From: Faecalitalea cylindroides ATCC 27803
GTDB taxonomy: Bacteria; Bacillota_I; Bacilli_A; Erysipelotrichales; Erysipelotrichaceae
Length of the DNA stretch: 64,000 nucleotides
NCBI RefSeq assembly: GCF_000469305.1
Contig: NZ_KI270990.1
Location: 1-64,000 of the forward strand
Direction of reading: 5' to 3'
Every line of letters begins with the position of its first letter. Position 1 is the stretch's first letter. The translations under genes were made by a program, and so were the position numbers. The notes below the pieces were generated by a model. The model worked only from the letters and a program-made list of their open reading frames with translations, was not told where the DNA came from and made no database searches. Shown here piece after piece: positions 42,199 through 51,600 of this stretch.

Positions 42199-43056
42199 TT
42201 AATGATGCAAGTTAAAATAATAAATTTCTGGTGTAGACAACAAACGCACATTGACATTTGTACAACCAACTCCACTAGAGATAATATAATCAAAACTTAA
42301 ATTTTTTGAGATGGATCGATTTAACTGGGTGGCATTTTCGATACTTCTATAACCTCCAATGATTGGATAGGTTACTTGTGTACCATGAGAATGTCCTGCA
42401 AGAGCTAAGGAAATCGGATATGAAGCAAGTGTTTCATTAACTAGCGTATCTGGATAATGACTTATCAACAGATTATATTCATCAGAACTTAAATTAGATA
42501 ACGCCTGTTCGAAGTTAGGCTGTGAAGATAAACCAATTAAACGAATTGATGCAGTGGATTGATTTCCAATTTTAACATTGATATCACTTAAGATTTCAAA
42601 CTGACTATTGGAATAAATGTTATTAACCGTATTTAACATTGTTTCATCTAACTGATCTTTTTCACCAAGAACCGCAAATTTACCTAAAGGAGCATCGATT
42701 TTTGATAAATAGTTAATTAAAAGTTGATTGTTTTCATCATTGATCTGATCAGATGAATCATATAAATCACCACCGAAGATCACAACATCTGGAGCTAGAT
42801 CATAGATGGTGTTAAAGAGATTTTCCGTTCGTTCTTGATTTTGAAACTCGCCGAATTCTAAGTCTGTGAAGTAAAGGATGGATACATCATTCAAACTTGT
42901 TGGGATAGCTTCATCCTGCAGAGTTTGATAAATAACGTTTAGATTATTAGGATTTACATAGATTGCCCGATACAAAGAAAAAGTGATCGATACCATGATA
43001 CCGACAAGGATACTTAGAAGAATGATCAACTTTTTTTGTAGATTTGTAATTTCCAT
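42199..43056 (-). CDS. Membrane-anchored metallophosphoesterase-like protein with altered metal motifs
   Basis: 285 residues from the ATG at 43056 (AGGGGTGA upstream). An N-terminal membrane helix (about 9-30) places the domain outside. Calcineurin-like motifs are present but changed: motif I reads TDLEFGE where D-x-H is usual, motif II is GGDLYD, motif III is GEKD where GNHD is usual; ISHYPD and GHSHGTQV are normal. Losing the motif I His and the motif III Asn/His implies altered metal binding or loss of catalysis. The likely target in relatives is a lipid or cell-wall phosphate ester. Monocistronic. Confidence 0.78.
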   Translation of the reverse strand: MEITNLQKKLIILLSILVGIMVSITFSLYRAIYVNPNNLNVIYQTLQDEAIPTSLNDVSILYFTDLEFGEFQNQERTENLFNTIYDLAPDVVIFGGDLYDSSDQINDENNQLLINYLSKIDAPLGKFAVLGEKDQLDETMLNTVNNIYSNSQFEILSDINVKIGNQSTASIRLIGLSSQPNFEQALSNLSSDEYNLLISHYPDTLVNETLASYPISLALAGHSHGTQVTYPIIGGYRSIENATQLNRSISKNLSFDYIISSGVGCTNVNVRLLSTPEIYYFNLHH

Positions 43057-43129
43057 ATGTTCACCCCTATGCAAAAAATTGTAACATATCAAATTGAAAA
43101 ATCAAAAAAAGGATAACTTTGAAGTTACC

Positions 43130-44938
43130 CTATTCATGTGAAGTATTTACCTTGCGGGGTTTACGTGCTGTTTTTCGCGCGTTTTGTAATTCTTCCATCG
43201 TAGCCTTGGAATTGATGATAACAGGAATTACGATTGGATTTCGATGTGTCTTTCTATATAAGAAAGGTTCCAGTGTTGAGCGAACACAGTTTTTCAATTC
43301 AGAGAATGTAGTTTTTTCTTTCATTCTTTCCTGTAAAGAAGCATTTACGATAAATTCAGCTTCCTTGATCAATCCCTGTGAATCTTTGATGAACACAAAA
43401 CCACGTGATACGATAACCGGACGCATCAAGATCTTATTGATCTTGGAATCAATGGCAATAATGACTGCTACTAATCCGTTGTCTGCCAATATGCGACGAT
43501 CTTTTAAGACTGCTGTGGATAATCCACTGATGTCATTTCCATCGACATAGATATCATCTCCCTGGTATCGCCAGTCGCTTTGAAGAATTTCATGATTACG
43601 CAAAATCAAGATATCTCCATTGGCGCAAACAAAGATGTTTTCTTTAGGGATACCTACCTCCATGGCGGTTTGACGATGCTGCATCAACATTTTATATTCG
43701 CCATGTACAGGCATGAAATATCTTGGACGAATCAATTGCAGCATAAGTTTTTGTTCTTCTTTAGAAGCGTGCCCTGTTGTGTGCAGATTGTTCAAAACTG
43801 ATTTTGTAAGAACGGTAGCTCCAGCGCGGAACAAATTGTCTACGACTTTATTAACACTGGATGTGTTTCCTGGGATTGGATTGCTGGAGAAAACGATCGT
43901 ATCACCTGGTTTTAGATGAATGTGACGATGTGTACCATTGGCAATTCGACTTAGTGCAGCCAAAGGTTCTCCCTGGCTTCCTGTACAGATGATACAGATT
44001 TTATCATCTGGTGTATGTGCTAATTCATCCGGTGATAACATATCACTGTTCTTGATATGGATCGTACCCATTTTTCGTCCAATATCCACCACATTTTCCA
44101 TGCTTCGACCAAACACGATAACTTTACGTTTGCATTTGACGGCTGCTTCAATGATTTGAGAAACGCGATGTACATTTGAGGCAAATGTCGCAACAATCAA
44201 GCGCTGTTTTGTTTTGCGCATGATTTCTAAGATCTCGTCTGCAACTTTCTTTTCTGAAATAGAAAAGTCTTCAACACCTGAATTGGTAGAATCCGACATT
44301 AATAAATCTGGTTTTAAAACTCCAATATGAGCCATTTTTTGATAATCGGCATTGGTTCCAACTGGAGTTAAGTCAAATTTGAAGTCACCTGTATGTACGA
44401 TCGTTCCATTTGGTGTTGTGATCAATACTCCTAATGAATCTGGGATGGAGTGGATCGTATTGAAAAATCCAACGGTAAAATAACGAGTTGAAACGCGACT
44501 ATCTTCGTTGATTTCAATGATTTTTGTGTTCTCTAATCCTTTATGTTCACTTAATTTTTTTTGAATTAAAGCTTTGGCAAATCGAGGTGCATAAATCGCA
44601 TCGATTTGTACTTGTTTTAATAGGAATGGGATTCCTCCAATGTGGTCCTCATGTCCATGTGTTATTACTAAAAATTTCCTTTTTTTGTTCATACGAATCA
44701 AGTGGTGATAGTCAGGAATGACATAATCGACACCCAAAAGCTCATCACCAGGAAATAAAACACCGCAGTCTACGATGCATATTTCATTCTCGTGTTCATA
44801 ACAATACATGTTTTTACCAACTTCGCCTAGTCCACCTAATGCATAGATGAGGGTATCGGTTTTCTCAACATGATTTTTGGTATGATATGGTTTTCTTGAG
44901 TTCGTATGCCCTAAAACATTATTTTGTCTAGTTGGCAT
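43130..44938 (-). CDS. rnjA: Ribonuclease J
   Basis: 602 residues. A metallo-beta-lactamase core with HGHEDHIGG (zinc motif near residue 97), a beta-CASP region with HTGDFKFDLTPVG, and a C-terminal domain with GFVFIKDSQGLI identify RNase J, the 5'-3' exo- and endonuclease of mRNA turnover and rRNA maturation in Firmicutes. The Lys/Asn/His-rich N-terminal extension (about 25 residues) is common. TATAAT on the minus strand (44980-44975 region) is a possible -10. It is separated from def by a strong terminator. Confidence 0.95.
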   Translation of the reverse strand: MPTRQNNVLGHTNSRKPYHTKNHVEKTDTLIYALGGLGEVGKNMYCYEHENEICIVDCGVLFPGDELLGVDYVIPDYHHLIRMNKKRKFLVITHGHEDHIGGIPFLLKQVQIDAIYAPRFAKALIQKKLSEHKGLENTKIIEINEDSRVSTRYFTVGFFNTIHSIPDSLGVLITTPNGTIVHTGDFKFDLTPVGTNADYQKMAHIGVLKPDLLMSDSTNSGVEDFSISEKKVADEILEIMRKTKQRLIVATFASNVHRVSQIIEAAVKCKRKVIVFGRSMENVVDIGRKMGTIHIKNSDMLSPDELAHTPDDKICIICTGSQGEPLAALSRIANGTHRHIHLKPGDTIVFSSNPIPGNTSSVNKVVDNLFRAGATVLTKSVLNNLHTTGHASKEEQKLMLQLIRPRYFMPVHGEYKMLMQHRQTAMEVGIPKENIFVCANGDILILRNHEILQSDWRYQGDDIYVDGNDISGLSTAVLKDRRILADNGLVAVIIAIDSKINKILMRPVIVSRGFVFIKDSQGLIKEAEFIVNASLQERMKEKTTFSELKNCVRSTLEPFLYRKTHRNPIVIPVIINSKATMEELQNARKTARKPRKVNTSHE

Positions 44939-44993
44939 ATTCTTCCTCTTTCTAATTCCGTTTTTCTTTTATCATTATAACAAACAAATATCT

Positions 44994-45024
44994 TAAAAAA
45001 AAGCAGAAGCTAAATAACTTCTGC
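44994..45024 (-). terminator. Intrinsic terminator of def
   Basis: On the minus strand GCAGAAG (45024-45018) pairs with CTTCTGC (45009-45003), 8-base loop, then T8. It overlaps the def stop codon. Confidence 0.92.
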
Positions 45025-45564
45025 CAACTCATCTTCTTTCCATGGATCGTTTTTATCAATGCGATCATAGAACAATATTCCAGATAAATGATCAATTTCG
45101 TGTTGTAAGGCTATCGCAAAATAACCTTCTGCGCTGATAGTTACATTATCGTCTTTGATCAAGTCATAGCCACGAACTTTGATGCGTGCATGACGGAATA
45201 CGTGTCCTTCATGAACCTCTTTGACGGATAAGCATCCTTCTCCATTATCTAAGTAAGCGTTTTGTACAGATTCACTGATGATTTTAGGGTTGGCAAGGGC
45301 AACTTCCTGCACATTGCCTTCTTCGTCCGGTACAACGACCGCAATTAATTTTTTAGGGACTCCTACTTGAATGGCCGCAATACCTACAGCTGGTTCTAGA
45401 TTGTCTCTTTCGGCAATTTCTTCATCGGTTGAATTACGCACATATTCTAACAGTGCTTCTAGAAGCTCTTTATCTTCTTGGTTTAAGGGGAGCTCTACTT
45501 TTTCACTTTTTTGTCTAATTCTTGGATCTGTGTCCAAGATGATATTCTCACATGTAATCTTCAT
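45010..45564 (-). CDS. def: Peptide deformylase
   Basis: 184 residues. The three deformylase motifs are GIAAIQVG (motif 1, usually GxGLAAxQ), EGCLSV (motif 2, metal Cys) and QHEIDHLSG (motif 3, metal His and catalytic Glu). It removes the formyl group from new proteins. The length and the insert between motifs match type 2 enzymes of Gram-positives. Divergent from ftsW. Confidence 0.96.
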   Translation of the reverse strand: MKITCENIILDTDPRIRQKSEKVELPLNQEDKELLEALLEYVRNSTDEEIAERDNLEPAVGIAAIQVGVPKKLIAVVVPDEEGNVQEVALANPKIISESVQNAYLDNGEGCLSVKEVHEGHVFRHARIKVRGYDLIKDDNVTISAEGYFAIALQHEIDHLSGILFYDRIDKNDPWKEDELAEVI

Positions 45565-45663
45565 AATTTTTATCCTCGGACTCTATTCTAGTTTATTTTT
45601 TGATAAATGACAATTTATTTGATTATTTTTCTCATTGCTTTACACATGTGTTAAAATAGGTGC

Positions 45664-46929
45664 ATGGCTAGAAAAAGACTCTCAAGAAAAGATAAAGCAC
45701 AAAAAAAGTTAGAACAGAAAAAAAAACGTACTCAGCGATTACGTTCTTTTATTGATTTGATTATGTTGCGAAAACATAGTGATATATACATAAATGTAGC
45801 AGTCTTTGTCTTAATTCTGTTTGGAACGTTTATGATCGTTTCAACCAACGTTGGACAGACTACGACAAATTCTACGGTCGTTTTAACTACACTGATCAAA
45901 CAGATTGCCTTTTTGTTTGCGGCATATTTCTGTATGTGGATCGTCAATCATGTATTCAGTTTTCGTTGGTTTAGTAAAGCAGAGATGATGTTTATATTAT
46001 TTATGTCGGTATTTATGATGATGCCGTTTGCCTTTAGTGCATCTGGTGGATCTCAGGCATGGATTCGTTTACCTGGTGGTATTACGATCCAGCCAAGTGA
46101 ATTTACCAAGCCGCTTTTGATCGTTTTGATTGCCTGTGCAGTTTATAAGGCAAAAAGAAATCCTAAGTTGCAGGAAAAATGGTCTAAATTATTTCGTTTT
46201 CCTATTTATGCACTTGTGTTAGATATTATCTTTTTGATTCTACAAAGAGACTTGGGAACAATGTCCATTGTTGCAATGATTTTCTTTGTTTGTATATTGA
46301 TTCCAGATTATCCATCAATTCAAAGAATCCAAAAAAATCTAAAACGCCTATTTACAGTAAGTGTTTTAGGTGTGGTGGTTCTATTTGGTATTACGGATAT
46401 CGGAACAGACATCATTGCCCAGACACCTTTTTCGCATGTTGCGACTCGTATTGAAAACGCAAAAAATCCATATAATGATATATATGGAGAAGGATATCAG
46501 CCAGCCAACTCTTTATACGGTATTGCATCAAGTAATATCATAGGAAAGGGAATAGGGGCTTCTGCACGTAAATATGGATATTTAACACAGGCGGATAACG
46601 ACTATATCTTGGCCGTAACGATCGAAGAAACTGGTGTTTTTGGATTAGGATTGATCGTACTTTTGTATGGGGTCATAATTTATCGTTTGTTTTATTATGC
46701 TTTTAAGACAAATGAAACAGTTTATAAAATTGTGCTAGTTGGAAATGCCACCTATTTGTTCATGCATTTCTTCTTGAATGTTGGTGGTGTGGCTGCCTTG
46801 ATTCCATTTACCGGAGTTCCGCTGCTGTTTATTAGTAGTGGTGGTTCTTCTTTGATGGCTATTTGTACGGCGATTGGTTTATCGCAACAGTGTATTTCAC
46901 AAATACGAGTAAAGGAGATGAATGCCTAA
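45664..46929 (+). CDS. ftsW: FtsW/RodA/SpoVE-family lipid II polymerase
   Basis: 421 residues with about 10 hydrophobic segments after a very basic 30-residue N-terminal tail. SEDS-family hallmarks: QPSEFTKPLLIVLIACA, the large extracellular loop ending in ARKYGYLTQADNDYILAVTIEETGVFG, and PFTGVPLLFISSGGSS near the C-terminus. Such proteins polymerise septal peptidoglycan with a class B PBP. FtsW is preferred to RodA from the PFTGVPLPF-like and SSGGSS pattern, but the two are hard to separate. Its stop overlaps rsmD by one base. Confidence 0.9.
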   Translation: MARKRLSRKDKAQKKLEQKKKRTQRLRSFIDLIMLRKHSDIYINVAVFVLILFGTFMIVSTNVGQTTTNSTVVLTTLIKQIAFLFAAYFCMWIVNHVFSFRWFSKAEMMFILFMSVFMMMPFAFSASGGSQAWIRLPGGITIQPSEFTKPLLIVLIACAVYKAKRNPKLQEKWSKLFRFPIYALVLDIIFLILQRDLGTMSIVAMIFFVCILIPDYPSIQRIQKNLKRLFTVSVLGVVVLFGITDIGTDIIAQTPFSHVATRIENAKNPYNDIYGEGYQPANSLYGIASSNIIGKGIGASARKYGYLTQADNDYILAVTIEETGVFGLGLIVLLYGVIIYRLFYYAFKTNETVYKIVLVGNATYLFMHFFLNVGGVAALIPFTGVPLLFISSGGSSLMAICTAIGLSQQCISQIRVKEMNA

Positions 46930-47477
46930 TGCGTATCGTTGCAGGAAAATATGGATCAAGACCTTTGAAATCATGCAAAGGCGATACGACAAGACCGACA
47001 GCAGATAAAGTGAAAGGGGCTGTTTTTTCCAGCCTTGGAGGTTCTTTTGATTCTGGAAGAATGTTGGATTGTTACAGCGGCACAGGCAATATGGCTTTAG
47101 AAGCTTTATCAAGAGGTATGAAATTTGCAACCATGGTTGAAAAAGATCGTATAGCTCTTAATGTAATTCGCGAAAATGTGAAATCTTTGCAGGAAAAGAA
47201 TTGTGAAATTATATCTGGGAGCATTTTTTCTGTTATGAATCGATTGAAAGAAGCTTATGATTTAGTTTATATTGATCCTCCTTATAAAGAAGAAAAGAAT
47301 GTGGAATTGATCGAAAAATTGGATCAGTTATCTTTGATAAATACAAATGGAATGGTCGTAGTGGAAAGTTTGGCTCAACAAACATTTCCAGAACAGATCG
47401 CAACACTATCAAAACAAAAAGAAAAAGTGTATGGTATTACCAAGATCACATATTATAGAAAGCAGGAACAACAATGA
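46929..47477 (+). CDS. rsmD: 16S rRNA (guanine966-N2)-methyltransferase
   Basis: 182 residues from the ATG at 46929 (overlapping the ftsW stop as TAATG), opening MRIVAGKYGSRPLKS, which is the conserved RsmD start. The block TRPTADKVKGAVF, motif I MLDCYSGTGNMALEALSRG and the catalytic IDPPY near residue 118 complete the family signature. It ends in an ATGA overlap with coaD, a common Firmicute pair. Confidence 0.95.
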   Translation: MRIVAGKYGSRPLKSCKGDTTRPTADKVKGAVFSSLGGSFDSGRMLDCYSGTGNMALEALSRGMKFATMVEKDRIALNVIRENVKSLQEKNCEIISGSIFSVMNRLKEAYDLVYIDPPYKEEKNVELIEKLDQLSLINTNGMVVVESLAQQTFPEQIATLSKQKEKVYGITKITYYRKQEQQ

Positions 47478-47953
47478 AAACAGCAGCCTTTTGTGGAACA
47501 TTTGACCCGGTAACTTTAGGACATGTGGATTTGATTAAAAGAGCAAGTAAGATGTTTGATAAACTGGTGGTCTTTGTTTCACCTAATTCGCTGAAAACGA
47601 ATACTTTTTCAAATGAACAAAAACTTGCCTGGTTAAATGAAATCACTAAGGATATGTCTAATGTCGAGTGTTATATCCAGGATGGATTGGTTGTTGAAGC
47701 TTGTCATAAAGTTGGGGCAACTGTGCTTGTCAGAGGAATTCGAAATACAGTGGATTTTGAATATGAAAAGAATATGGCTGGTATGAACGCTTTGATCGAT
47801 CCAGCCATTGATACGATCTGCCTTTATACAAGAGAAGATTTGGCGCTTTGTTCCAGTACGAATGTTCGTGAATTTATAAAATATGGTTTAGATATATCGT
47901 CTTTTGTACCAGAGTGTGTGCTTAAAACGATCAAAGAGAGGGAATCGAAATGA
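47474..47953 (+). CDS. coaD: Phosphopantetheine adenylyltransferase
   Basis: 159 residues. The nucleotidyltransferase motif GTFDPVTLGHVDLIKRA near residues 8-24, LVRGIRNTVDFEYEKNMAGMN and the SSTNVREF block (SS(T/S)xVRE) are the CoaD signature. It makes dephospho-CoA in CoA synthesis. Coupled to rsmD and rnc by 4-base overlaps at both ends. Confidence 0.97.
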   Translation: MKTAAFCGTFDPVTLGHVDLIKRASKMFDKLVVFVSPNSLKTNTFSNEQKLAWLNEITKDMSNVECYIQDGLVVEACHKVGATVLVRGIRNTVDFEYEKNMAGMNALIDPAIDTICLYTREDLALCSSTNVREFIKYGLDISSFVPECVLKTIKERESK

Positions 47954-48633
47954 GAACATTTACAGATTGGTTAAGAAATGAAGGCTTTAGACCAAAACGA
48001 GAAGATATTTATGAGGAAGCTTGTACACATTCAAGCTATGCCAATGAACATCCTCATGGTTGTGATAATAATGAACGTTTGGAATTCATGGGGGATGCAG
48101 TCTTGCAGATTTGGAGTGCAGATCAGTTGTTTCATATGCAGCCAAAGATGCACGAAGGAAAAATGACAACCTTACGAGCTCAGACGGTGTGTGAAGCAAC
48201 GCTTGCAAAGTTAAATGAAGAATTAGGCTGGTATAAATTTTTGAAATTAGGAGTTGGTGAAGAAAAGAGCGGAGGTAGAAAGCGTCGTTCTTTAATGGCC
48301 GACCAGTTTGAAGCTTGTATCGGAGCAATGTATATCGATTTGGGATATGAAGCCTGTGATAAGATTTTGACCGAATATATGATGCCAGTATTTGGTAGTG
48401 AAAAAAGTGAAGATGTAACAGATTATAAGACCCATCTTCAAGAGGTGATCCAGGCTGATTCTAGAAAGACTATTCAATATAAACTTATTGAAGAACAAGG
48501 TCCAAGTAATGCGCCTACTTTTACGATGGGAGTCTATTTGGATGACATCTTGTTAGGAAAGGGAACCAGCAGCACAAAGAAAAAAGCTGAGCAGCTGGCT
48601 GCCAAAGCAGCCTTTGATAAAATGGCTAAGTAA
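47950..48633 (+). CDS. rnc: Ribonuclease III
   Basis: 227 residues. The RNase III signature NNERLEFMGDAVLQ at about 37-50 gives the catalytic Glu/Asp; a second acidic site is LMADQFEACIGAMYIDLG. The C-terminal dsRNA-binding domain runs from TDYKTHLQEVIQA to KKKAEQLAAKAAF. It processes double-stranded RNA including rRNA precursors. It precedes polC by 11 bases. Confidence 0.97.
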   Translation: MRTFTDWLRNEGFRPKREDIYEEACTHSSYANEHPHGCDNNERLEFMGDAVLQIWSADQLFHMQPKMHEGKMTTLRAQTVCEATLAKLNEELGWYKFLKLGVGEEKSGGRKRRSLMADQFEACIGAMYIDLGYEACDKILTEYMMPVFGSEKSEDVTDYKTHLQEVIQADSRKTIQYKLIEEQGPSNAPTFTMGVYLDDILLGKGTSSTKKKAEQLAAKAAFDKMAK

Positions 48634-48644
48634 AGGAGGAAAGT

Positions 48645-51600
48645 ATGGCACAGGACGTAACAAAATCCTTTGAAAAACTATTACCGTCATCATTAACGGG
48701 ATATTTTGATAATGCGACCTTTGTCAAAAATCCTGTTTTTCATTCACAAAAAAAACAATTGGAACTAAACATTGAAGTAGAGAATGTACTTCCATTTTCT
48801 ATATATGAAGAAGTTTTTTCTAAACTACAATTAGCTCTTCATGTTCATCTTGTATGGAATCTGCAGTCTAGAAATCCTCAAGTTTCAATGGAAGAACTTG
48901 ATCTTTATGTCAATTATTTTGTAGAAAAAGTAGATGTGTTGCGATGTTTTCGTTTTCTACATCCTTATCAGGAAAATCATACTGTTTGTTTTTCAACGAA
49001 AGATCCAGAAAGACTGGCATCTTTAAATCTTTCTTTGCCTACACTAAAGGAAGAATTGAAAAAAGTTGGTATTGAGATGGATATTCTATGTAAATTGGTT
49101 GAAGATGATGAAGATATAGAAACCAATGTGATTGAAATCAAACCAATTCCTCAAAAGGTAGCGCCAGAACCAAAGCGCAATAACTATTCTTATAAAAAAG
49201 AAGAAGCGGAAATCTATAAGATTTCAGAACTTCAAGTAGGAATGCGTAATGTTGCCTTTGAAGGACATATTTTTTCTATTGATAATCGAGTCATGAAGTC
49301 AAAAAAAACATTGCAGATGTTATATATCAGTGATTATGAAGATGCGATCGTTGCCAAGCGTTTTGAAGGGGCACGATGTCCTTTAGAAGAAATCGAAAAA
49401 GCAAAAAAAGGACAGACCGTTCGTGTAACTGGTGAAGTTGTCTATGATTCTTTTTCCAAATGCGATGCCTTTATGATCAACAAGATGGAAGTGATTCCAG
49501 AAAAGAAACGGGTGGATAATGCCAAAGAAAAACGTATTGAATGGCATGTTCATTCCAATTTCTCAGAAATGGATGGGGTTTGTGCAATCGAAGAGTTCAT
49601 TCAGACGGCATATGACTGGGGCATGGATGCGATTGGAATTTGTGACCACCAAGTCGTTCAGGCTTTTCCCATGGCACAACATAAGGTAAGTGCTTTAAAT
49701 AAATCCAATCCAAATCGCAATTTTCAAATGTTGTATGGTTGTGAAATGAGCATGGTAGATCCAGAATATAAGATCGTAACCAATAATAACCATGCCAAAT
49801 TGGAAGATTGTACATTTGTGGTATTTGACCTTGAAACCACAGGTTTATCCAATCGTTTGGATAAGATCATTGAATTTGGTGCGGTCAAGATGAAAAACCG
49901 TGAAGTGATTTCACGGAAGCAGATGTTTATCAATCCAGAATGTAAATTGCCGGCACATATCATGTCTTTAACACACATTACACAAAATGATGTAGATAGT
50001 GCTAAGACGATCGAAGAGGCAATAGATGAAATATTAGAGTATTTTGAGGATGCAGTATTAGTTGCCCATAATGGAGTGTTTGACGTTGGTTTCATCAATG
50101 CAGCTTTACGTAAGTTAGGAAGAGAAGAGTTAAAAAATCCAACAATTGACACTTTGCCACTGGCATATGCGATCCTGAACCGAAAAGGATATCGACTAGG
50201 ACAGGTATGTCGTTCTTATGGGGTCAGCTATGATGGGGAAGGTGCCCATAGAGCTGATTATGATGCGGAAGTCTTATCGCAGGTAATGTGTCATATGATG
50301 AATGATCTGGGCAGTGAGGCAACGATGGATACATTATGTCAGTTGCAGGATAAACCAGAAGGATTTAAGAAGAATCATCCAAATCATATTACTGTATACG
50401 CTAAAAATAAAGAAGGGTTAAAAGACCTTTTCGAACTGATTACTTTATCGCATACACAATATTTGGCTTATAATGGAAAATCAGGTGAAAATGTGGTGGC
50501 AGAGCCACGCATCATTCGCAAAGAGTTGATCGAAAAACACGCACATGGAAATCTATTGTTTGGATCTTCATGTCAAAATGGTGAGATCTTTGATTTGGCA
50601 CATACGCGAAGTGAACAAGAATTGCTGGATGCGATGGATTTCTATGATTATATCGAAGTTCAACCTTTAGAATGTTATAAAAATATGATCGATCGAGGCA
50701 GTATCAAAGATGTTGACGAATTAAAAGAAATCATACGCTTTATCCTTGATGCAGCCAAGAAGAAAAATAAGATGGTCATTGCGACAAGTGATGCACACTA
50801 TGTACACCCACATGAAAAACGTGTGCGTGATATTTATATCAATGCCAAAGCGATTGGAAACGCAAGGCATCCTTTATATTTCTATGATCGTGTAAAGCGT
50901 AAAGCATGCAAGGCACCGGATCAGCATTTACTGACGACAGATGAGATGTTGCAGGCATTCAGTTGGATTGGGGAAGATCTTGCGTATAAGATCGTTGTTG
51001 AAAATCCAAGAGAACTTAAATCTATGATGGAACCAATTTATCCAATCAAAGATAAACTGTATCCACCTGATATTGAGGGATCCGATCAAAAATTACGTGA
51101 TATTTGTTTTGAAACAGCTCATTCGATTTATGGAGATAATCTACCAGATGTAGTAGAGAAAAGATTGTCCCGTGAATTAGACAGCATTATTGGGCATGGA
51201 TATTATGTTGTTTACTATATTTCACATTTATTGGTTAAAAAGAGCAATGATGATGGATATCTAGTCGGAAGTCGTGGATCTGTTGGATCCAGTTTTGTTG
51301 CGACGATGTCCAATATTACCGAAGTAAATCCACTGACACCACATTATGTATGTCCAAAATGTCATTACTATGAATTTGTTGATGATGAAGATGTTAAATC
51401 TGGATTTGACCTTCCAGATAAATCGTGTCCTGTATGTGGAACTATCATACGTGGTGATGGACAGGATATTCCATTTGAGACATTCCTGGGCTTTGAAGGA
51501 GATAAAGTTCCGGATATCGATTTAAACTTCTCTGGAGAATATCAGCCAACAGCTCATGCCTATACCAAGGAAGTATTCGGTGAAGATCATGTCTTTCGTG

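Noticed and set aside
43119-43550. Plus-strand 143-codon frame inside rnjA
   Set aside because: It lies wholly on the complement of a strongly conserved gene and has no recognisable product.
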